A program made the translations under genes and the position numbers. A model generated the notes under the pieces. The model searched no databases and had not been told where the DNA came from. It saw only the letters and a program-made list of their open reading frames with translations. A stretch of DNA of 44,267 nt from a virus, in IMG/VR virus record IMGVR_UViG_3300037137_000402, positions 1 to 44,267 of that record; one strand, written 5' to 3'. Below, piece by piece: positions 40,611 through 44,267 of the stretch (its first letter is position 1; every line of letters begins with the position of its first letter).

Positions 40611-40953
40611 AAGAAGTTTAGCCTTTTCCGGTTGGATCAGAAATAAGTTGCCGGATTCAGCGACAGGATTTTGTGTAACTAACCAAGATTGGGTTCTTTG
40701 GAATTGGAAAGAAAGAAAGTTAATGTTTGTCGAAGAAAAAACACACACAGGAGAACTAGCACCTTGGTTTAAGCGACTTATTAGAGAAGTTTTAGACCCC
40801 GCAATCAAAAAGTACGCCGAAGATAATGAAATAGACTACCGAGGATATCACCTATTAAGGTTTGAAAACGAAGATCCCACAGATGGAAAGATATTCCTAG
40901 ACTATCGAGAAATTACAGAAGATGAGTTAATAGACTTTTTGTCTATGAAGTAA
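40585..40953 (+). CDS. Small nuclease-like protein (possible PD-(D/E)xK fold), 122 aa
   Basis: NQDWVLWNWKERKLMFVEEK (about residues 33-52) has an Asp followed after a strand by E-E-K, the D-x(n)-E-x-K arrangement of PD-(D/E)xK nucleases; a Lys/Arg-rich helix and a RGYHLLRFENED strand follow. It overlaps the methyltransferase gene by 26 bases. A restriction-like partner or a resolvase-type nuclease are both possible. The residue pattern is short and the call is tentative. Confidence 0.5.
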   Translation: MTRQEQTNKRSLAFSGWIRNKLPDSATGFCVTNQDWVLWNWKERKLMFVEEKTHTGELAPWFKRLIREVLDPAIKKYAEDNEIDYRGYHLLRFENEDPTDGKIFLDYREITEDELIDFLSMK

Positions 40954-40966
40954 ACTAATAGGCATA

Positions 40967-41193
40967 CTCGCTTTACTTAATAGCAACCGGAAAAGCTAAA
41001 GAAACCGATAGCGAGAGCATGGTGGCGACACTACTCATTATAGGAGTTGCGCAAAGTTTACATTTGTACTTATAACCGACTAGCGGGTGAAACTCGTGAG
41101 ACAGACCCCCCGCAGTACCGAACAAATACCGGCCGAATATAAAAAGACAAACCATAGACTCCTATATGGTAGCTCAACTATCTATTGCGGAGT
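40967..41193 (+). promoter_or_regulatory. Structured leader with alternative anti-SD pairing (attenuator/riboswitch candidate)
   Basis: This 246-base gap between genes has several paired elements: CTCGCT/AGCGAG (40967-40972, 41010-41015) enclosing TAGC/GCTA; GTAC/GTAC (41066, 41115) enclosing GCGGG/CCCGC (41083-41087, 41109-41113); and TATAGGAGT (41039-41047) paired perfectly with ACTCCTATA (41158-41166). The same ACTCC (41158-41162) can instead pair with GGAGT (41189-41193), the ribosome binding site of the gene at 41200. Pairing one way frees the site, the other hides it. No known riboswitch class is recognised. Confidence 0.5.
41019..41075 (+). CDS. 18-aa hydrophobic micro-ORF in the structured leader
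   Basis: The frame MVATLLIIGVAQSLHLYL starts at 41019 with GAGAG just upstream and covers TATAGGAGT (41039-41047), the arm that would keep the downstream ribosome binding site free. A ribosome on this frame would block that arm, as leader peptides do in translational attenuation. It could also simply be chance. Confidence 0.35.
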   Translation: MVATLLIIGVAQSLHLYL

Positions 41194-41199
41194 TACAAT

Positions 41200-41397
41200 A
41201 TGAATACACTAACTACTAACGAAGAAAAAAAGACATGGTTATTAAAGAATTGGAAATTATTAGATGGTAAAACGCTTAGTAAAGCCTTACATAGATACTG
41301 GTCGCCGGAAACAAAAATGGATATCGGCCAAAAAGCACCTATACTCACTACGCAACCTTTGGATCTATATACTGAAGCGGTCAAGATCTTCAAATAA
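41200..41397 (+). CDS. Hypothetical protein, 65 aa
   Basis: Starts MNTLTTNEEKKTWLLKNWKL and is charged and helical, with a KALHRYWSPETK middle and a TEAVKIFK end. The ATG at 41200 is preferred over in-frame 41185 because GGAGT lies 7 bases upstream. It follows the structured leader described above, so its translation is likely regulated. No family recognised. Confidence 0.6.
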   Translation: MNTLTTNEEKKTWLLKNWKLLDGKTLSKALHRYWSPETKMDIGQKAPILTTQPLDLYTEAVKIFK

Positions 41398-41418
41398 ACG
41401 CCAAAATCGGTGCTTTTT
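41330..41418 (+). terminator. Possible long-loop terminator after the gene at 41200
   Basis: AAAAAGCACC (41330-41339) is perfectly complementary to GGTGCTTTTT (41409-41418), which is followed by TAGCC and lies 12 bases after the stop. The loop is about 69 bases, long for a normal terminator, so only weak support. Confidence 0.25.
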
Positions 41419-41466
41419 TAGCCACAAGTTGCTCCAATTCGAGGCTGAAAAGACATTAAAAAGGAC

Positions 41467-41494
41467 TTGACAAGCTATGTAAAAGGTGTATATT
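41467..41494 (+). promoter_or_regulatory. Sigma-70-like promoter for the HTH gene, leaderless
   Basis: TTGACA at 41467-41472, a 16-base spacer and TATATT at 41489-41494 with TG just upstream, then six bases and ATG at 41501. The -35 is the canonical host type, unlike the TTGAAAA late promoters, which fits an early or regulatory gene. Confidence 0.7.
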
Positions 41495-41500
41495 GAGTAT

Positions 41501-41686
41501 ATGGCAGGCAAAGGACAACATCGAAAAGACAAAAGAAATGAGACCCTTTATAGGGACTTCAACTCCGGTAAGTTTACGGTAGTTCAACTCGTACACGACT
41601 ATCGAATTTCAAGCGCAAGAATATACGCAATAGTTAATAGAATGAAATTACAAGATATTCAACCAACTGACGACCATAATGACTAA
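41501..41686 (+). CDS. Small helix-turn-helix protein, 61 aa
   Basis: LYRDFNSGKFTVVQLVHDYR followed by ISSARIYAIVNRMK is a helix-turn-helix of the resolvase/transposase-like (homeodomain-like) type, flanked by a basic N-terminus. It is probably a transcriptional regulator. The ATG at 41501 is set by the promoter; the in-frame ATG at 41486 lies upstream of the -10. It is leaderless and overlaps the next gene. Confidence 0.75.
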   Translation: MAGKGQHRKDKRNETLYRDFNSGKFTVVQLVHDYRISSARIYAIVNRMKLQDIQPTDDHND

Positions 41687-42146
41687 TATGGGTAATTTAA
41701 TAGATAAAACACCAAACTTAGATAAATACGAAAACCCAAACGAAGATATAACTGACACACTAGACAATTTTAATACGCCTAATATGAACGAAGCACCACA
41801 AAGCATCCACGTTGACGCTTATTATAAAGGCTTCCACGCCGGATTTACTATCCGCAAAGAAAGCAACAAAAGCGTAGCGGTAACTGAAACAACCAACTTA
41901 ATAGATCGCTTAGTAGAGGGCGGCTGGAAACCGAGCTGGAACGAGCAAACTAACGGATCGGTTAAAGCACCAGTGGCCGTCGATCCCAACGCCCCCGTGT
42001 GTGAGATCCACAATAAACCCATGACACTTAAGCCCGCCGGAGTATCTAAGACTACTAATAAACCATATCCGGCTTTTTGGGCCTGTAGTGAAAGAGATGC
42101 AACCGGAGGATTTTGTAGGTTTAAGCCAAGCCAAAACAAAGTATGA
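41679..42146 (+). CDS. Zinc-ribbon protein, possible ssDNA-binding or replication accessory, 155 aa
   Basis: The N-terminal 45 residues are acidic and disordered. A middle segment (VDAYYKGFHAGFTIRKESNK then LIDRLVEGGWKPSW) looks like a small beta domain. The C-terminal 45 residues hold CEIHNKPMTLKPAGVSKTTN and WACSERDATGGFC, a zinc ribbon like the C-terminal finger of topoisomerase I and of phage ssDNA-binding or recombination proteins. DNA binding is inferred. Confidence 0.6.
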   Translation: MTNMGNLIDKTPNLDKYENPNEDITDTLDNFNTPNMNEAPQSIHVDAYYKGFHAGFTIRKESNKSVAVTETTNLIDRLVEGGWKPSWNEQTNGSVKAPVAVDPNAPVCEIHNKPMTLKPAGVSKTTNKPYPAFWACSERDATGGFCRFKPSQNKV

Positions 42147-42301
42147 ACAAAGAACTGAAAGAAGCACTAAAAGACATAAAACGGATTCAAAAGGAACTAC
42201 CATCATTTAATGAAAAAAACTTGAAGTTTTGGCTTAGACATATGTGGTTAGGCGGTAAGATTGAGGTATATGAACAAAATCTTAAACGAAATGCAAAATA
42301 A
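42143..42301 (+). CDS. Small hypothetical protein, 52 aa
   Basis: Starts inside the previous stop (ATGA) and is mostly a Lys/Glu-rich helix (NKELKEALKDIKRIQKEL) followed by FWLRHMWLGGKIEVYEQ. No domain is recognised. Overlap with the next gene (42270) supports a tightly packed operon. Confidence 0.55.
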   Translation: MNKELKEALKDIKRIQKELPSFNEKNLKFWLRHMWLGGKIEVYEQNLKRNAK

Positions 42302-42479
42302 CCCACAACTTACTTGTGAATGCGGAAGGAAGTTTAGGAAGTACGGATTTAACCGGGCCGGAGAGAAAAGAACTTACACAAGATGTATGAATTGCTACTT
42401 AGAAGATTTGAGTGAACAAACCGGTAAATACAAAGAGGGCTACGCCTCACAAAAAGACTATGATGAAGCAAACAACTGA
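42270..42479 (+). CDS. Small zinc-finger-like protein, 69 aa
   Basis: TCECGRKF and RCMNCYLEDL (about residues 15-22 and 41-50) give a CxC plus CxxC arrangement able to bind zinc. The ATG at 42270 is chosen over an in-frame TTG at 42261. It overlaps both neighbours. Function unknown. Confidence 0.6.
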   Translation: MNKILNEMQNNPQLTCECGRKFRKYGFNRAGEKRTYTRCMNCYLEDLSEQTGKYKEGYASQKDYDEANN

Positions 42480-42678
42480 ACTTATAGAGATTAAAAAAAC
42501 AAAGAGCGTCGCCATGTTTCACGATCCGGATAGAGGCGGATTACAAATTTACATGGACACCGGGGATGGTTGGATAAACGACAGTATGTTTATTCCGGCC
42601 AACAAAGTTTTTCAAGTACAACGGGGAATTACAAGTTACTTAGCTAGATTTTATAGGAAGCACATTAAGCGAGCATAA
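42463..42678 (+). CDS. Hypothetical protein, 71 aa
   Basis: Starts within the end of the previous gene (ATG at 42463; ATG at 42460 would add one residue). Beta-rich middle (SVAMFHDPDRGGLQIYMDTG, WINDSMFIPANKVFQV) and a basic C-terminal helix. No family recognised. Its stop TAA is the first part of the structured region that follows. Confidence 0.55.
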   Translation: MKQTTELIEIKKTKSVAMFHDPDRGGLQIYMDTGDGWINDSMFIPANKVFQVQRGITSYLARFYRKHIKRA

Positions 42679-42775
42679 GAGACGGAGCCGGAGCATTTTG
42701 GGGTCAGACACTCGCCACCGCTCTAACTGTCTAGGCGTGCTCAATTGCTGATTTATCACGGTTGAGCCGTCTTTT
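42678..42775 (+). ncRNA. Structured RNA candidate, about 98 nt, before the transglycosylase-like gene
   Basis: AGAGACGG (42678-42685) pairs with CCGTCTTT (42767-42774), 8 bp with one G-U. Inside, AGACA (42706-42710) pairs with TGTCT (42728-42732), and GCTCAA (42739-42744) with TTGAGC (42762-42767). GGAGC (42690-42694) can pair with GCTCT (42720-42724), crossing the second stem as a pseudoknot. The element ends with a T-run right at the ATG of the next gene. It could be a regulated leader, a terminator or a separate RNA; no known class is recognised. Confidence 0.45.
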
Positions 42776-43318
42776 ATGTTCACTGAAATATTTGTATCAC
42801 TACTTGTCATAACTGCTGTTACCGGCTATTCGGTAGCACATGATGTACCAAAAGAAACCGTAAAGGCACAAGAGATTGTAGTAACGCCTACACCAGCTCC
42901 TACAATAGCTCCAAAGCCCACTTGCTCGACTGTGACGCCCTTCGATAGCGAAATTGAAGCAGTATGGGGTGATGAGGCTTGTAACGCTAAGCGTGTATTA
43001 CACTGGAATGACGTGGATGGAAATAGTTATGGAGAGAATGGACACTTTATTACTCTAAATGCTGATAGACAAAACAAAGATCTTAGCTGGGATCGTGGCT
43101 TGATGAGGGTAAATAGTAATACTTTTGCCAGTTATCTTAAAAGAATGCCAACTCTTTTGCATAACAATGATATATATACTTGGGATGATATGCTCGATCC
43201 GGTAAAAAATATCAAGATGGGACACATTATTTGGTTGTATGCCGGATATTGCTCATGGTATGCGGCCCCGCCTAGTCTTTGTAGTAATAACTATCCAAAT
43301 GTTAAAGAAGCCAATTAA
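42776..43318 (+). CDS. Membrane-anchored transglycosylase/lysozyme-like protein, 180 aa
   Basis: One N-terminal membrane helix or signal (IFVSLLVITAVTGYSVA, residues 5-21), a Thr/Pro-rich linker (VTPTPAPTIAPKPTC) and a C-terminal domain with DRGLMRVNSNTF (about 104-115) and DPVKNIKMGHIIW, the GLMQIN and DP-x-x-NI-x-x-G motifs of SLT lysozymes. The catalytic Glu normally lies about 25-40 residues before GLMQIN within an ESG motif; here no ESG is present and the best acidic candidates are in NSYGENGHF. So activity is uncertain. It could act in cell-wall degradation at entry or release. Confidence 0.7.
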   Translation: MFTEIFVSLLVITAVTGYSVAHDVPKETVKAQEIVVTPTPAPTIAPKPTCSTVTPFDSEIEAVWGDEACNAKRVLHWNDVDGNSYGENGHFITLNADRQNKDLSWDRGLMRVNSNTFASYLKRMPTLLHNNDIYTWDDMLDPVKNIKMGHIIWLYAGYCSWYAAPPSLCSNNYPNVKEAN

Positions 43319-43682
43319 GAAAGTAAAGCGTTCAACACTAAAAACCAAACTAGATAAAGTAGTTTCTCTATTTATTAGGGCTAGAGATAAAAAGTGTGTA
43401 ATTTGCGGTTCAACTGAAGGTCTAAGCAACGGTCACGTATTTAGTAGAACCTCACTCAACACACGCTGGGACATAACACCGGATGGGAATTGCCATGCAC
43501 AATGCTGGTCATGTAATTATCGCCATTCGAGTCGGGACTCATATCCGTATTTTAACTGGTATATTAAGAAGTTCGGGCAAAAGAAGTTTGACGAATTACA
43601 CAAAAGATTTTCGATCACAACACACTTAAAAGATTGGCAATTAGTTGAACTTTACGAACAACTAAAAGAGAAAGGAATATAA
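43299..43682 (+). CDS. NinG/HNH-like recombination protein, 127 aa
   Basis: A basic N-terminus is followed by CVICGSTEGLSNGHVFSR (C33, C36, H46) and NCHAQCWSCNYRHSSRD (C65, C69, C72), then YFNWYIKKFGQKKFDEL. This is the pattern of lambda NinG (Rap)-type recombination endonucleases with their HNH/zinc core. The start at 43299 avoids the long overlap that the in-frame ATG at 43239 would give, and begins inside the previous gene's last codons. It probably cleaves branched DNA intermediates. Confidence 0.82.
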   Translation: MLKKPIKKVKRSTLKTKLDKVVSLFIRARDKKCVICGSTEGLSNGHVFSRTSLNTRWDITPDGNCHAQCWSCNYRHSSRDSYPYFNWYIKKFGQKKFDELHKRFSITTHLKDWQLVELYEQLKEKGI

Positions 43683-43895
43683 ATGAAAGGATTTACACAA
43701 ATGACAAAGCAAGATTTATACGGCCCTGGCATACAACAACTTGAGCAGGAGGGTTTTATGGCAAGAGAAATTCAAATAATTATCGCTAAACAATTAGTGA
43801 GCGACAACTGGTTCTTGAGGTTGTTTGATAATTGGAGATTTCACTTGGAAGAGGCGGGACAAATAATGCTACCAGCAGGCAAGAATAAGGATTAA
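43683..43895 (+). CDS. Hypothetical protein, 70 aa
   Basis: Starts immediately after the previous stop with AAAGGA as a ribosome binding site. Helical, with QQLEQEGFMAREIQIIIAKQ and a WFLRLFDNWRF segment that could be amphipathic. No domain is recognised. Confidence 0.55.
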   Translation: MKGFTQMTKQDLYGPGIQQLEQEGFMAREIQIIIAKQLVSDNWFLRLFDNWRFHLEEAGQIMLPAGKNKD

Positions 43896-43896
43896 A

Positions 43897-43902
43897 TATA
43901 AT
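43897..43902 (+). promoter_or_regulatory. Candidate -10 for the gene at 43933
   Basis: TATAAT just after the stop at 43895, with a leader of about 24 bases and AAGGA before the ATG at 43933. No -35 is evident. Weak support. Confidence 0.3.
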
Positions 43903-43932
43903 TGAGGGTTTTAATTAAAAAGGAAAGAATAT

Positions 43933-44100
43933 ATGAAAACATTTTATTTAGTAGGAGAAGAAATAGATGAAATGGTGAGGAAAGAACTCGTTTGGTATCG
44001 CAGGTTGTGGCGTTGGTTGTTTCCACCCAAAAACACTTTGACAACTAAAGAGTTAAACAAAGCAATTAGGGTTTTAGAAAAACAATTTAAGAATACTTAA
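43933..44100 (+). CDS. Hypothetical protein, 55 aa
   Basis: The frame starts MKTFYLVGEEIDEMVRKE and includes a Trp/Arg-rich stretch (WYRRLWRWLFPP) that may be membrane-associated, then a basic helix (TTKELNKAIRVLEKQFKNT). AAGGAAAG precedes the ATG. No family recognised. Confidence 0.55.
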   Translation: MKTFYLVGEEIDEMVRKELVWYRRLWRWLFPPKNTLTTKELNKAIRVLEKQFKNT

Positions 44101-44117
44101 CCTAAAAGAGTATCAAT

Positions 44118-44267
44118 ATGAAGAAAATGAATACACAGTTGAAAAATAATTGGGAAGAAAGATTTGATAATTTTGTTGGATTACCACCAATGCACCACAC
44201 GGAAGACCACCAAAATATCCAAGGTTATTATTCGGATAAAATGTTTAACATAAAAGAACTAAAAGAC
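44118..44267 (+). CDS. Hypothetical protein, 5' part only (runs off the window)
   Basis: Fifty codons without a stop to the window end: MKKMNTQLKNNWEERFDNFV and then MHHTEDHQN and YYSDKMFNIKELKD. AAAAGAG lies about ten bases upstream. The product cannot be judged from the part seen. Confidence 0.45.
   Translation, partial: MKKMNTQLKNNWEERFDNFVGLPPMHHTEDHQNIQGYYSDKMFNIKELKD

Noticed and set aside
41160-41240. tRNA-like GGTAGCTCAACT sequence
   Set aside because: It resembles a D-arm but there is no matching acceptor stem, anticodon arm or GGTTCGAATC T-arm within the right distance on either strand.

Overview
The window is a 44 kb piece of a tailed double-stranded DNA phage genome. It is A+T-rich by eye, uses the standard genetic code and is incomplete at both ends. 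The structural layout (terminase, portal, scaffold, SU10-like major capsid protein, short connector and nozzle-like genes, a 1380-residue ejection-type protein, fibres) with no tape measure or sheath points to a short-tailed, podovirus-like virion. No DNA polymerase, RNA polymerase, integrase or tRNA gene is visible, so replication genes probably lie outside. The host cannot be read from the sequence. A CHAP endolysin, holin-like proteins and a membrane-anchored transglycosylase-like protein fit a bacterial host with peptidoglycan. Frequent leaderless gene starts suggest a host that translates leaderless mRNA well.

Layout. 0-1.1 kb: small accessory ORFs and a methyltransferase. 1.06-2.2 kb: the only minus-strand genes, an NAD-dependent sugar epimerase and an HNH remnant, divergent from the terminase. 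2.2-9.7 kb: terminase small and large subunits, methyltransferase, portal, small ORFs, HNH protein, scaffold and capsid, closed by a clear terminator. 9.7-15.2 kb: a first glycan cassette (multi-domain glycosyltransferases, a TagD-like cytidylyltransferase) placed between capsid and connector genes. 15.2-23.9 kb: connector, nozzle-like protein, coiled-coil protein and the ejection-type protein. 23.9-30.7 kb: HNH protein, a Tad2-like anti-Thoeris candidate and a second cassette of at least eight glycosyltransferases and methyltransferases. 30.7-36.9 kb: fibre genes, including a protein with about 890 residues of Ser-Pro-Ser tetrapeptide repeats. 37-39.5 kb: XhlA-like protein, CHAP endolysin, holin candidate, metallophosphoesterase. 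39.6-41 kb: DNA methyltransferase with a possible nuclease partner. 41-44.3 kb: small accessory genes, two structured-RNA candidates, a transglycosylase-like protein and a NinG-like HNH protein.

Three things stand out. First, eight sites share an extended -35 element (TTGAAAA followed by CCC, GGC or GCC), an 18-base spacer and a TAnnnT -10. In seven of them the ATG lies 5-6 bases after the -10, so the transcripts should be leaderless. The eighth is the capsid gene, which instead has a structured leader with a strong ribosome binding site. Second, two glycosyltransferases resemble the catalytic domain of polypeptide GalNAc-transferases (DxH motif, late E-x-W-x-GG and AH-x-FR segments). They are encoded directly upstream of the mucin-like Ser/Pro repeat fibre, which suggests the phage O-glycosylates its own fibre. 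Third, the leader before the gene at 41200 has an 18-codon micro-ORF, a 9-bp anti-anti-SD/anti-SD pairing and a competing anti-SD/SD pairing, the layout of a translational attenuator or riboswitch.

All calls come from reading sequence and translated ORFs without database searches. Family names rest on recognised motifs.
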